DNA from: Nocardioides sp. GY 10113
GTDB taxonomy: Bacteria; Actinomycetota; Actinomycetes; Propionibacteriales; Nocardioidaceae
Assembly: GCF_004919105.1 (NCBI RefSeq)
Contig: NZ_STGK01000006.1
Location: 186,001 to 250,000, forward strand
DNA length: 64,000 bases
Direction of reading: 5' to 3'
A program made the translations under genes and the position numbers. How positions within the stretch are numbered: position 1 is the stretch's first letter; every line of letters begins with the position of its first letter. The notes beneath the pieces were generated by a model. It searched no databases, had not been told where the DNA came from, and saw nothing but the letters and a program-made list of their open reading frames with translations. Positions 17,746 to 26,110 of this stretch are shown here, one piece after another.

Positions 17746-19557
17746 TCAGGAGGTCCGACGCATGGCCCACTCGCGGATCGCCTCGATCCGCTGCTGCAGC
17801 TGGTCCGCGGTGGCCACCGCGGCCGCCGGCCCGCCGCACTGCTTGCGCAGCGCCGCGTGGGTGACGCCGTGCGGCTGGTTGGTCCGGTGGTACCAGGAGG
17901 CGACCAGGCCGTTGAGCTCGCGGCGCAGCACCGCGAGGTGCTCGTGGGTGGTCACGTCGGCGACGGTGTCCGGCTCCGGCTTCGCCGTGATCGACTCACG
18001 GGCAGCACGCTGGGCGCTGCGCCGGTCGTCCTGCCGCTTGCGCAGCAGGTCCTTGACCTGGTCCGGCTCGAGCAGGCCCGGGATGCCGAGGAAGTCCATC
18101 TCCTCCTCCGACCCGACCTGCACCTCGCCCTCGTGGCCGAACTGCGCGCCCTCGTAGAGCGCGTGGTCGAAGCGGGCCTGGGAGCCCAGCGCCTCCCACG
18201 GACCGGTCTCCAGCTCACCCGAGGCCTTCTCCGAGGCGTTCGCCTTGGCCATCAGGTCCTCCTCGGCGGCGAAGATGTCGCCGTCCTCGGACTGCGGCTT
18301 GCCCAGCACGTGGTCGCGCTGGGCCTCCATCTCGCCGGCGAACTTGAGCAGGCCGGGCACCGAGGGCAGGAAGACCGAGGCGATCTCGCCCCGGGTCCGG
18401 GCCCGGACGAAGCGGCCGACGGCCTGGGCGAAGAAGAGCGGCGTGGAGATCGTCGTCGCCCACACGCCTACCGCCAGGCGCGGCACGTCGACACCCTCGG
18501 AGACCATCCGGACGGCGACCAGCCAGCGCCGTTCGCCGTCCTCGGAGAACTCGGTGATCTTCTTCGAGGCGGCCTTCTCGTCGGAGAGGACGACGGTCGG
18601 CAGCTCGCCGGTGATCTGCTTGAGCGTCTTCGCGTAGGACCGGGCGGACTCCTGGTCGGTGGCGATCACCAGGCCGCCGGCGTCGGGGACGTGGCGGCGC
18701 ACCTCGGTCAGCCGCTTGTCGGCGGCGGCGAGCACCGACGGGATCCAGGCGCCCTTGGGGTCCAGCGCGGTGCGCAGCGCCTGCTGGTGCATGTCCTTGG
18801 TCAGCGGGCCGCCGAGGCTCGCGGCCACCTCGTCGCCGGCCTTCGTCCGCCAGCTCATCTCGCCGGAGTAGGCGAGGAACAGCACCGGGCGGACCACGTG
18901 GTCGCGCAGCGCGTCGGCGTAGCCGTAGGTGAAGTCCGCCTTCGAGGTCGGCACCCCGCCCTCGCCGGGCTCGTAGCTGACGAACGGGATCGGGTTGATG
19001 TCGGAGCGGAACGGCGTACCGGTCAGGGCCAGGCGGCGGGCCGCCGGCTCGAACGCCTCACGGACGCCGTCACCCCACGACAGCGAGTCCCCGGCGTGGT
19101 GCACCTCGTCGAGGATGACCAGGGTGCGGAACCGCTCGGTGCGGATCCGCAGCGCCAGCGGGTTCACGCCGACACCGGCGTAGGTGACCGCGACGCCGAC
19201 GTAGTCCTTGGAGATCTTGCCCTGGCCGGCCGAGTAGTTCGGGTCGATCGGCAGGCCGGCCTTCGCGGCCGCGTTCGCCCACTGCGTCTTGAGGTGCTCG
19301 GTGGGCGCGACGATGATCAGCCGGTCGACGACCCGCCGGTTCATCAGCTCGGAGGCGACGGTCAGCGCGAACGTCGTCTTGCCGGCGCCGGGCGTCGCCA
19401 CGGCGAGGAAGTCGCGCGGGCTCCGCTCGAGGTAGTCGGTGAGGGCGGCCGCCTGCCAGGCGCGCAGCGACGGCGCCGTTCCCCATGCGGCCCGCTCGGG
19501 CCAGGCCGGACCGAGCCCGGTCCGGGGAAGCGCGGCGCCGTGATCGGCGCCGCTCAC
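17746..19557 (-). CDS. DEAD/DEAH-box helicase (superfamily 2)
   Basis: A 603-residue SF2 helicase. Walker A is ATPGAGKT (residues 54-61), motif II is DEVH (150-153), motif III includes LTGTPFRSD, and motif VI is AQAVGRFVRARTRGE. It resembles the restriction-enzyme/RapA-like branch rather than RNA helicases. About 130 C-terminal residues beyond the helicase core have no recognised domain. The GTG start overlaps the DUF3039 stop (GTGA), so the two are coupled. Function in DNA repair or RNA processing is open. Confidence 0.88.
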   Translation of the reverse strand: MSGADHGAALPRTGLGPAWPERAAWGTAPSLRAWQAAALTDYLERSPRDFLAVATPGAGKTTFALTVASELMNRRVVDRLIIVAPTEHLKTQWANAAAKAGLPIDPNYSAGQGKISKDYVGVAVTYAGVGVNPLALRIRTERFRTLVILDEVHHAGDSLSWGDGVREAFEPAARRLALTGTPFRSDINPIPFVSYEPGEGGVPTSKADFTYGYADALRDHVVRPVLFLAYSGEMSWRTKAGDEVAASLGGPLTKDMHQQALRTALDPKGAWIPSVLAAADKRLTEVRRHVPDAGGLVIATDQESARSYAKTLKQITGELPTVVLSDEKAASKKITEFSEDGERRWLVAVRMVSEGVDVPRLAVGVWATTISTPLFFAQAVGRFVRARTRGEIASVFLPSVPGLLKFAGEMEAQRDHVLGKPQSEDGDIFAAEEDLMAKANASEKASGELETGPWEALGSQARFDHALYEGAQFGHEGEVQVGSEEEMDFLGIPGLLEPDQVKDLLRKRQDDRRSAQRAARESITAKPEPDTVADVTTHEHLAVLRRELNGLVASWYHRTNQPHGVTHAALRKQCGGPAAAVATADQLQQRIEAIREWAMRRTS

Positions 19558-19820
19558 TCGCCGTCGTCCGGGTTGTCGTCTCCGCCGAGCTCTTCCCAGA
19601 TCTCCTTGCACTCCGGGCAGACCGGGTACTTCTCCGGCGCCCGGCTCGGGACCCAGACCTTGCCGCACAGGGCCACCACCGGGGTGCCCATCACCATCGC
19701 CTCGGTGAGCTTGTCCTTGGTGACGTAGTGCGACATCCGGTCGTGATCACCGGCGTCCGTCGGGACGGTACGGCGGTCCTCGCGGACGTCCGTGTCTGTC
19801 GAGAAGCCGATCGTGGTCAC
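19554..19820 (-). CDS. DUF3039 family protein
   Basis: An 88-residue acidic protein of the actinobacterial DUF3039 family. It has two cysteine sites, VALCGKVWVPSR and YPVCPECKEIW, forming a probable zinc-binding set (C, CxxC). The helicase overlaps its stop codon; the pairing suggests they act together. Starts 9 nt after the DHA2 transporter gene, so the whole run may be one transcript. Confidence 0.88.
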   Translation of the reverse strand: MTTIGFSTDTDVREDRRTVPTDAGDHDRMSHYVTKDKLTEAMVMGTPVVALCGKVWVPSRAPEKYPVCPECKEIWEELGGDDNPDDGE

Positions 19821-19829
19821 GGGAGCAGT

Positions 19830-21323
19830 CTAATGCCCACCGGACACATCCACCTCCCCCGGGAGCTGCCAGCGCACCACGACCGCCACCGCCAGGGTGA
19901 GCACCGCACCGGCCAGCCCGACCGCCGCGACCGCGTCGGCGAACGCAGCCGTCGCGGCGGGCTCGACCGCGGTCCCGAGCGCTCCCGTCAACGACTCCGT
20001 GGCCACCTCGGGCGCCCCGGCGGGCAGGCCCGCCCGGTAGACCGCGCCGGCCAGCGTGCCGAAGAGCGCGATCCCGAGCACGCCGCCGATCTCGTAGGAC
20101 ATCTCCTCCACCGCGGCCGCCGATCCGGCTTGGTCCGGCGGCGCGCTGCCCATGATCAGCGCGGAGGCCAGGCCGAGTGCCGCGGTCCCGAAGCCGACCA
20201 GCAGCAGCGCCAGCGCCACCCCCGGGTAGGGCAGCGGACGCGGCAGCAGCCACAGCGCCGCGAGGCCCACGGCGAGCACCAGCAGGCCGGCGACGAGCAC
20301 GCGTCGCGCGCCGACCCGGGCCGCGACGGCCGGCGCCAGCGGTGGCCCGACCAGGCCGCCGACCGCCATCGGCAGCAGCGCGAACCCGGCGACCAGCGGC
20401 GACCACCCCTGGACCAGCTGCAGCCACTGCGAGCCGACGAAGAGCAGCGCCATGATCACCGTGCTGCTGACCAGCGCGGTCAGCACCCCGGCCCGGAAGA
20501 CCGGGTCGAGGAAGAGCCGGACGGCCAGCATCGGGTCGTCCTGCCGGGCGCAGCGGCGCACGAACGCCGCGAGCGCCGCGCCGCCGAGCGCGAGCAGCGC
20601 CAGCGTCGCCGGGTCGACGCCCTCCTTGCCGAGGTGCTTCACGGCGTAGACGACGGCGACCATGCCGGCCACCGAGAGCAGCACGCCGGCGGGGTCGATC
20701 CGTCCCGGCCGCTCCGAGCGGCTCTCGGGCAGCAGCAGCCGGCCCGCCACCAGCGCGGCGACCATCAGCGGGACGTTGACCAGGAACGCGGCGTGCCAGC
20801 TGAACGCCTGCAGCAGGGCGCCGCCGACGATCGGGCCGATCGCGCCGCCGACCGCCGCCGTCGAGGCCCACAGGCCGAGCGCCGTCGCGCGCTCCCGCGG
20901 GTCGGGGAAGAGCACCCGGATCATCGACAGGGTGGCGGGCATGATCATCGCGCCACCGAGGCCGAGCAGCGCGCGGAGCGCGATCACCTCGCCCGCGGAG
21001 TCGGCGCCGAGCACCGCCAGCGAGGCGACGCCGAAGATGGCGAAACCGGTCAGCAGCATCCGACGACGGCCCCAGCGGTCGGCCAGCGCGGCCACCGGGA
21101 CCAGCAGCCCCGCCAGGACCATGGCATAGGCGTCGACGATCCACAGCTGCGCCAGCGCGCCGGCGCCGAGGTCCGCGGTGAGATCGGGCAGCGCGACGTT
21201 GAGCACGGTCATGTCCATGACCACGACCAGCAGGCTGGCGCCGAGCACTGCCAGGCCCGCCCACCGGCGCGGAGCCGGGGGCGTCGCCGGGGCCCCCAGG
21301 GGGGCCGGAGCCTGCAGGGTCAC
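19830..21323 (-). CDS. MFS multidrug efflux transporter, DHA2 (14-TM) type
   Basis: A 497-residue protein with 14 predicted membrane segments. The DHA2 signatures are seen: LDMTVLNVALP-like MDMTVLNVALPDL in helix 1, LADRWGRRRML (motif A), and GGAIGPIVGGAL (motif C, antiporters). Translation is coupled to the upstream TetR gene (GTGA). Likely exports a drug or dye that is also the TetR ligand. The GTG at 21323 was preferred over the longer reading because the extension is Arg-rich shadow sequence. Confidence 0.9.
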   Translation of the reverse strand: MTLQAPAPLGAPATPPAPRRWAGLAVLGASLLVVVMDMTVLNVALPDLTADLGAGALAQLWIVDAYAMVLAGLLVPVAALADRWGRRRMLLTGFAIFGVASLAVLGADSAGEVIALRALLGLGGAMIMPATLSMIRVLFPDPRERATALGLWASTAAVGGAIGPIVGGALLQAFSWHAAFLVNVPLMVAALVAGRLLLPESRSERPGRIDPAGVLLSVAGMVAVVYAVKHLGKEGVDPATLALLALGGAALAAFVRRCARQDDPMLAVRLFLDPVFRAGVLTALVSSTVIMALLFVGSQWLQLVQGWSPLVAGFALLPMAVGGLVGPPLAPAVAARVGARRVLVAGLLVLAVGLAALWLLPRPLPYPGVALALLLVGFGTAALGLASALIMGSAPPDQAGSAAAVEEMSYEIGGVLGIALFGTLAGAVYRAGLPAGAPEVATESLTGALGTAVEPAATAAFADAVAAVGLAGAVLTLAVAVVVRWQLPGEVDVSGGH

Positions 21324-21877
21324 CGCGACCCCCCTCCCTCGAGGAAGGTGGTGCGCACGAGCGCGCGGGCGTCGCGACGGGTCACGTCGCCGGCGACGAG
21401 GGCGTCGCGAGCCCCGACGAGCAGTCCGTACACGGCGTGGGCGAACCAACGCGCCGGCATGTCGCTGCGCAGCACGCCCGCCCGCTGGGCGGCGGCGTAC
21501 AGCGCGATCTCGCGGGAGAACAGGGACTCGGAGCGCTCCCGCAGGCCGGGGTCGGTGACCACGGTGGGGTCGGTGAGCGCGATGCCGAACTCCTCGGCGT
21601 CCCCGACGTACTGCTCGAGCATGCCGACCAGGACGCCCCGGAGCCCGGCGGCGTCGCGGCCACCGGCGGCCGCCGCCTCCGCCGCGGAGAGGCTCTGCTC
21701 CCAGCGGTCCAGCGAGCGCAGTCCGATCTCGCGCAGCAGGTCCTCCCGGCTGGCGAAGTGGCGGTGCACGGTGGCGCGCCCGACGCCGGCCGCGGCCGCG
21801 ATCTGTGCCATCGACGCCGTCGGCTCCACGGCGAGCAGGCGCTGCGCCGCCACCACCACGGTGTCCCGCGTACCCAT
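21320..21877 (-). CDS. TetR-family regulator of the DHA2 efflux operon
   Basis: A 185-residue TetR protein. The HTH is AQRLLAVEPTASMAQIAAAAGVG split by a turn, then ATVHRHFASREDLL. The ATG at 21877 has GGAGGGG 6 nt upstream; a GTG at 21892 overlaps that Shine-Dalgarno and is less likely. A 38-bp perfect palindrome starts 22 nt upstream and is almost certainly its operator. Overlap with the MFS gene fits the usual local-repressor arrangement. Confidence 0.9.
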   Translation of the reverse strand: MGTRDTVVVAAQRLLAVEPTASMAQIAAAAGVGRATVHRHFASREDLLREIGLRSLDRWEQSLSAAEAAAAGGRDAAGLRGVLVGMLEQYVGDAEEFGIALTDPTVVTDPGLRERSESLFSREIALYAAAQRAGVLRSDMPARWFAHAVYGLLVGARDALVAGDVTRRDARALVRTTFLEGGGSR

Positions 21878-21898
21878 CACGAACCCCTCCACTACGAA

Positions 21899-21936
21899 TG
21901 AGACATCAGTGTCTCACTTGAGACACTGATGTCTCA
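21899..21936. promoter_or_regulatory. Double TetR operator, perfect 38-bp palindrome
   Basis: TGAGACATCAGTGTCTCA (21899-21916), then CT, then its exact reverse complement (21919-21936). Each 18-bp half is itself a near-palindrome with 7-bp arms TGAGACA/TGTCTCA. Two dimers binding side by side, as known for QacR-like TetR proteins, would fit. The site lies directly upstream of tetR and its efflux gene. Confidence 0.8.
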
Positions 21937-21971
21937 AGTAGCGGAGATCGCGGGGCCGAGTCTCTCGCCCG

Positions 21972-22538
21972 TCAGTTCATCTCCGGGTCGGCCGGGCGGG
22001 TCACGTGCAGCGCGAGGTCGCCCGGCTGGCGGCGCATCACGGCGCGCCACAGTCCGCCGGTGTCGCCGGTGAACACGTCGTCCCTCGTCGCGGGGACGAC
22101 GTACCAGCTGCCCTCCTCGATCTCGGCCTGCAGCTGGCCGGCGCCCCAGCCGGCGTACCCGGCGAAGATCCGCAGCCGGTGGACGGTGCCCTCGACCAGC
22201 TCCGCGGGGGTGTCGAGGTCGAGCAGGCCGAGCTCCTCCCAGACCGGCTGGAAGCCGGCTGCGCCCTGGCCGCCCGGCAGCGCCTCGGCGACGGCGAGGG
22301 CGCCGTCGGTGGAGACCGGTCCCCCTTGGAAGAGCACCTCGGGCTCCTCGACGACATCGCCCCACGCACCGAGCACCTCGCCCACCGGCACCACCGAGGG
22401 CCGGTTGAGGACGACGCCGAGCGCCCCGTCGGCGCTGACGTCGAGCAGCAGCACCACGGTGTCGACGAAGTTCGGGTCGAGCAGATCGGGGCTCGCCAGC
22501 AGGAGCATCCCCGCGGCCGGTGCCAGCTCGTCACTCAC
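21972..22538 (-). CDS. YqgE/AlgH family protein (UPF0301)
   Basis: A 188-residue protein with the YqgE/AlgH pattern: LLLASPDLLDPNF near the start, GVVLNRPS, LFQGGPV, RIFAGYAGWGAGQL and GSWYVVPA. It is conserved across bacteria with no established biochemical role; AlgH was once thought to act in alginate regulation. GTG at 22538 is chosen because the family similarity begins there. Unlinked in function to neighbours. Confidence 0.92.
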   Translation of the reverse strand: MSDELAPAAGMLLLASPDLLDPNFVDTVVLLLDVSADGALGVVLNRPSVVPVGEVLGAWGDVVEEPEVLFQGGPVSTDGALAVAEALPGGQGAAGFQPVWEELGLLDLDTPAELVEGTVHRLRIFAGYAGWGAGQLQAEIEEGSWYVVPATRDDVFTGDTGGLWRAVMRRQPGDLALHVTRPADPEMN

Positions 22539-22590
22539 CGGACCATCATCCACCACGACACAGGCCATCGGGCCGAGTCGAGGCGGGAGG

Positions 22591-23127
22591 TCAGGCGGCG
22601 AGCGCGGCGCGGATCCGCTCGAGCAGGCCGACCCGCCTGCCGGCGGCCGGTGCGGGGTCGAGGGCGGAGACGCCCCGGTGGAGGCGGCGAGCGCGCTCCT
22701 CGATCTCGGCGCCGATCCGGCGCGCGGCCGGAGCGGCCAGGCCGGAGCGGCCGGCCATCACGGCGAGGAAGGCGTGCTCCTTGCCGGTGGCGACCTCCAT
22801 CGCGTGCGCGATCGCCTCGTCCGTGGGCTCGGCGCGGTAGCGGTCGAGGACCAGCCGGACCCCGGCGAGCTCCTCGGCGGTGCGGCTCCACGCCAGCGCC
22901 ACCGCCTCGGTCAGGTCCAGCGGCTGGCCGGCGAGCACGCCCTCGATCCGGCCGGACAGGCGGGTGTGCCACTTCAGCTGCAGCGCGGCGAGCAGGTCGA
23001 GCTCGTCGCGGAAGGTCTCGGCGACGCCGTCGACGTCCATCGGCAGGAGGCCGTCGCGACGGGCCGCCGAGGCCGCGATCACGGCACGCAGGGTGTCGCC
23101 GCGGCGGTGGTAGGCCTTCCAGCTCAT
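22591..23127 (-). CDS. Hypothetical helical protein
   Basis: Unrecognised 178-residue soluble protein, Ala/Leu/Arg-rich and predicted all-helical, starting MSWKAYHRRGDTLRAV. No catalytic motif, signal peptide or metal site is visible. ATG at 23127 is the first start after which codon bias is normal. Divergent from the TetR at 23325, with paired operator-like sites between; it may be the target of that regulator. Confidence 0.65.
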   Translation of the reverse strand: MSWKAYHRRGDTLRAVIAASAARRDGLLPMDVDGVAETFRDELDLLAALQLKWHTRLSGRIEGVLAGQPLDLTEAVALAWSRTAEELAGVRLVLDRYRAEPTDEAIAHAMEVATGKEHAFLAVMAGRSGLAAPAARRIGAEIEERARRLHRGVSALDPAPAAGRRVGLLERIRAALAA

Positions 23128-23267
23128 GGTCAAGGCTCCTCGTTCGGGGGCGATCGCCGGAGCCCGCCGAGGCACCTCGTCCCGGAGATACCGGGAGCAT
23201 CCGACATACCGCTGGTACGTACCTCGAGTATGGCCCAGTCCGCCACCCGATCGCCCCTCCGCTCGGC

Positions 23268-23304
23268 GTGATTCGAACCACCTCGCACGGGTGACGCGAG
23301 TCAC
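23268..23304. promoter_or_regulatory. Paired TetR-type operator sites GTGAnnCGAnnCAC
   Basis: Two 14-bp near-palindromes, GTGATTCGAACCAC (23268-23281) and GTGACGCGAGTCAC (23291-23304), share the consensus GTGAnnCGAnnCAC and start 23 bp apart, about two helical turns. They lie just upstream of the TetR ATG at 23325 and in the gap to the divergent unknown gene. Binding by this TetR is inferred. Confidence 0.5.
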
Positions 23305-23324
23305 GGACGGACCGGCTCACCCCT

Positions 23325-24077
23325 ATGCTGACGCGGGTGGCGAAGACACCGGTGTCGAAGTTCATGCCGAAGGTCCCGAAGGTGCCCGGCGTCGACGCGA
23401 TGCCCGGCGCCGGCCGCCGAGCGGCGTACTCGGCGTCGACGAAGCGCGCCCTGGTCGACGTCGCCGAGGAGCTCTTCACCGCGAACGGGTACGCCGCGAC
23501 CTCCCTCGACGCGGTCGTGGCCGGCGCCCAGGTGACCAAGGGCGCGCTCTACCACCACTTCTCCGGCAAGCAGGCACTCTTCGAGGCGGTCTTCGAGCGC
23601 GTCGAGGAGGACGCCGCCCGGCGGATCCAGCAGGCGCTGCGCGCTCACCGCGACCCGTGGGAGAAGGCCCGGGAGGGCCTGCGGGCGTTCCTGACGGTGG
23701 TCCGCGAGCCGGGCTACCGCACGATCGTGATCCAGGAGGGACCGTCGGTCCTGGGCTACGAACGGTTCCGGGCACAGGAGGAGCGCTCCACCTACGCCAG
23801 CGTCGTGGAGATCGTCCGCTCGACGCTCGCCGCCGGGTCGTGGGACCTGCCGGAGGAGATGCTGCAGACCTACGCCCAGATCTTCTTCGGCGCGCTCTCC
23901 TCCGCGGGCGCCTCGGTGGCCACCGCGAGCGATCCCGCGCTGGCCGCCCAGCGCGTGGAGGCCGCGATCGGCTTCCTGCTCAGCGGCGTCGAGGGCCTGG
24001 TCGCGGCCGGCGTGGAGCTCCCGAACGGCGTCGGCCGGGCCACCGTGGGTGACCCGGCCGAGGAGGCGCGGGGGTAG
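23325..24077 (+). CDS. TetR-family transcriptional regulator
   Basis: A 250-residue TetR regulator with an unusually long N-terminal leader of about 35 residues rich in Lys, Val and Pro (AKTPVSKFMPKVPKVPG). Then comes the HTH (RALVDVAEELFTANGY, TSLDAVVAGAQVTKGALYHHF, SGKQALF). ATG at 23325 is used; GTG at 23337 is an alternative. The leader may be a real DNA-contacting tail or an annotation artefact. Paired near-palindromes precede it. Confidence 0.88.
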   Translation: MLTRVAKTPVSKFMPKVPKVPGVDAMPGAGRRAAYSASTKRALVDVAEELFTANGYAATSLDAVVAGAQVTKGALYHHFSGKQALFEAVFERVEEDAARRIQQALRAHRDPWEKAREGLRAFLTVVREPGYRTIVIQEGPSVLGYERFRAQEERSTYASVVEIVRSTLAAGSWDLPEEMLQTYAQIFFGALSSAGASVATASDPALAAQRVEAAIGFLLSGVEGLVAAGVELPNGVGRATVGDPAEEARG

Positions 24078-24100
24078 ACCGCCCGCGGGCGGTCAGCGAC

Positions 24101-25120
24101 TCACTTGCCGAACGTCAGCGATCCGCCGGAGGCGTCGTTCGGCACCAGCTCGATCCACACGTGGCCGGCCGGGACGGTGAGGTCCCCGTCGGCGGTGGAG
24201 AGCTCGAGCGGAGCGTCGGCACCGTCCTTGGTCCAGGTGCCCTTCACGACCCTGCCGCCGTGGAAGAGCAGCGCGTCGCCGGTGCTGTCGAACTTGCTCT
24301 CCGGAACCGGGTTGCCGGCCGGGTCCTTGTAGCCGGCGTCACCGACCGGCACGCGCAGCACCAGCACGGTGTCGGCCGGGAACTGGTCCTCGGCGGGCGC
24401 GTTGGAGTTCTGGTTGACGTAGCCGCTCTTCTTGCTGAAGGACCACTGCGTGGTGTGCGAGCCGAAGTCGGCGGCGATCGTGGTCGCCTTCCTGCCGGCC
24501 GGGACGTCCTCGCCGGTCCCCCACGGCAGGTAGTCGTCGGGGCGCGCGGCCTCGCCGTCCTCCAGCCCCTTCGCGACCTTGGTCAGGTCGGCCATCAGGT
24601 TGTACGGCGCCCGCCGGTCGCTGGCCCGGTAGAAGCCGGCCGATCCCTCGGTCTTCCAGGTGACGCCGGCCTCCTTGAGGCGGCCGTAGGTCACTGGGGC
24701 GGCACCGCTGGTGACGACGGTGGCGTCCACGGGCGAGACGATGCCGATGTCGCTGGCGCGCATCGACCGGACCGGGCCGACCTCGCCGGGGAGGTCGGAG
24801 TAGTAGAACGCCGCCAGCCGGGTGACGCCGCCCTCGACGAGCTCCTCGACGACCAGGTCGGCGTGGCTGAGGCCCTCCTGCGGGGAGCTGGAGGGGGTGT
24901 TGTCCATCTTCAGCACCAGCACCGGGCGGTCCTGCTCGGCCGACTGCTTCCCGGTGACCTCGAGGCCGGTCATCGGCCAGGTCTCGGGCGCCGCCTCGGG
25001 AGTCGGGGTCGCGGACGGCTCGCTGCTGGCCGGCTCCTCGTCACCTCCACCGCAGGCGGCGACGGCGAGGCTGAGGGCGACCAGCGCTGCTGGCAGCGCG
25101 GCACGGTGGCGGATGTTCAC
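24101..25120 (-). CDS. DUF3048 lipoprotein (YerB-like)
   Basis: A 339-residue exported lipoprotein. The GTG start at 25120 gives a short signal with lipobox LAVAAC (Cys23). The mature protein has the DUF3048 core: VLVLKMDNTPSS, HADLVVEELVEGGVTR, LPGEVGPVRSMRASD. The C-terminal half (FPADTVLVLRVPVG onward) matches the second DUF3048 domain. The family is widespread in Gram-positives, of unknown role and cell-envelope located. Longer starts at 25159 and 25186 exist but would misplace the signal peptide. Confidence 0.88.
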   Translation of the reverse strand: MNIRHRAALPAALVALSLAVAACGGGDEEPASSEPSATPTPEAAPETWPMTGLEVTGKQSAEQDRPVLVLKMDNTPSSSPQEGLSHADLVVEELVEGGVTRLAAFYYSDLPGEVGPVRSMRASDIGIVSPVDATVVTSGAAPVTYGRLKEAGVTWKTEGSAGFYRASDRRAPYNLMADLTKVAKGLEDGEAARPDDYLPWGTGEDVPAGRKATTIAADFGSHTTQWSFSKKSGYVNQNSNAPAEDQFPADTVLVLRVPVGDAGYKDPAGNPVPESKFDSTGDALLFHGGRVVKGTWTKDGADAPLELSTADGDLTVPAGHVWIELVPNDASGGSLTFGK

Positions 25121-25180
25121 TGGCGGATGCTCCGATCGATCACTGTCTGGCGCGGCCATCGTCCAGTCTGGCCCGAGACG

Positions 25181-25213
25181 CGACACGCCCGCGCAGTCTG
25201 CGCGGGCGTGTCG
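25181..25213. terminator. Perfect 16-bp stem hairpin upstream of DUF3048
   Basis: CGACACGCCCGCGCAG and its exact complement flank a single base (25197). It lies 69-101 nt downstream of the SDR stop on the minus strand and upstream of the DUF3048 start, so it probably ends the SDR transcript. No U-tract. Confidence 0.55.
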
Positions 25214-25219
25214 TGGTTG

Positions 25220-25231
25220 GCCAAATTTGGC
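25220..25231. promoter_or_regulatory. 12-bp perfect palindrome GCCAAATTTGGC
   Basis: AT-centred perfect palindrome between two hairpins, 100 nt upstream of the DUF3048 lipoprotein start. AT-rich sites are rare in this DNA, so a regulator-binding site is plausible; no regulator is linked. Confidence 0.35.
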
Positions 25232-25243
25232 GGGCTGCGGTGC

Positions 25244-25271
25244 CGAGTCGGCAGAAGTCTCTGCCGACTCG
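25244..25271. terminator. Perfect 12-bp stem hairpin after the SDR gene
   Basis: CGAGTCGGCAGA (25244-25255), loop AGTC, TCTGCCGACTCG (25260-25271). It begins 11 nt beyond the SDR stop on the minus strand, the usual place for an intrinsic terminator. The second hairpin at 25181-25213 may act as backup. Confidence 0.65.
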
Positions 25272-25282
25272 CACTCCGGACG

Positions 25283-26050
25283 TCAGCCCAGCGTGGCGCC
25301 GCCGTCGACGTACAGGGTCTGGCCGGTGATGTACGAGGCCTCGTCGCTGGCCAGGAACGTGACCGCGGCGGCGATGTCGGCGGGCTCGCCGACGCGCTTG
25401 ACCGGGTTCGCCTCGGCGCTGAGCCGGCGGAACTCGTCCACGTCCATCTTGAGGCGGGCCGCGGTGGCGTCGGTCATCTCGGTGGCGATGAAGCCCGGCG
25501 CGACGGCGTTGACGTTGATGCCGAACGGGCCGAGCTCGATGCCGAGGGTCCGGGTGAAGCCCTGGATGCCCATCTTGGCGGCGGAGTAGTTCGCCTGGCC
25601 GCGGTTGCCCAGCGCGGAGGTCGAGGAGATGTTGACGACCTTGCCGTACCGCTGCTCCACGAAGTGCTTCTGCGCGGCCTGGGTCATCAGGAACGCGCCC
25701 TTGAGGTGCACGCCCATGACCAGGTCCCAGTCGACCTCGGTCATCTTGAACAGCAGGTTGTCGCGGGTGACGCCGGCGTTGTTGACGAGCACGTGGATGC
25801 CGCCGAGCTCGGCGACGACGCGCTCCACGGCGGCGGAGGCGGACTCGGCGTCGGCGACGTTGCAGCCCACCCCGATGGCCTTCGCACCGTCGACCAGGGG
25901 CAGCTTCGCGGCGGCCTCAGCGGCGGCGGCCTCGTCCAGGTCGAGGATCGCGACGGACGCGCCCTCCTCGGCGAACCGCACGGCGGTGCCGAACCCGATC
26001 CCGCGCGCGGCGCCGGTGATGACGGCAACCCGTCCTGCGAAACGACCCAT
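25283..26050 (-). CDS. SDR-family oxidoreductase (3-oxoacyl-ACP reductase-like)
   Basis: A 255-residue classical short-chain dehydrogenase. The cofactor motif is TGAARGIG (residues 12-19), with NNAG, the catalytic Ser in ISSTSALGNRGQANYSAAK with Tyr and Lys, and C-terminal VDGG. The NAAVAPG-like NVNAVAPGF stretch and overall length match FabG. LDLD after the second strand suggests NADH or NADPH ambiguity. Not located in a fatty-acid cluster, so its substrate is open. Confidence 0.9.
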   Translation of the reverse strand: MGRFAGRVAVITGAARGIGFGTAVRFAEEGASVAILDLDEAAAAEAAAKLPLVDGAKAIGVGCNVADAESASAAVERVVAELGGIHVLVNNAGVTRDNLLFKMTEVDWDLVMGVHLKGAFLMTQAAQKHFVEQRYGKVVNISSTSALGNRGQANYSAAKMGIQGFTRTLGIELGPFGINVNAVAPGFIATEMTDATAARLKMDVDEFRRLSAEANPVKRVGEPADIAAAVTFLASDEASYITGQTLYVDGGATLG

Positions 26051-26110
26051 GCCTGATCCCTCTTTCGACGTGTGGTGGTCTGTGCTGGTCGGTCCCGACC
26101 GGGCGGCAGC

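Noticed and set aside
19485..21929. 814-codon plus-strand frame opposite the DHA2 transporter
   Set aside because: Arg/Gln/His-rich shadow; the minus strand has the 14-TM transporter and TetR.
23268..23281. tRNA T-arm-like sequence GATTCGAACC
   Set aside because: No T-stem pairing, acceptor or anticodon arm around it; better explained as an operator half of a repeated consensus.
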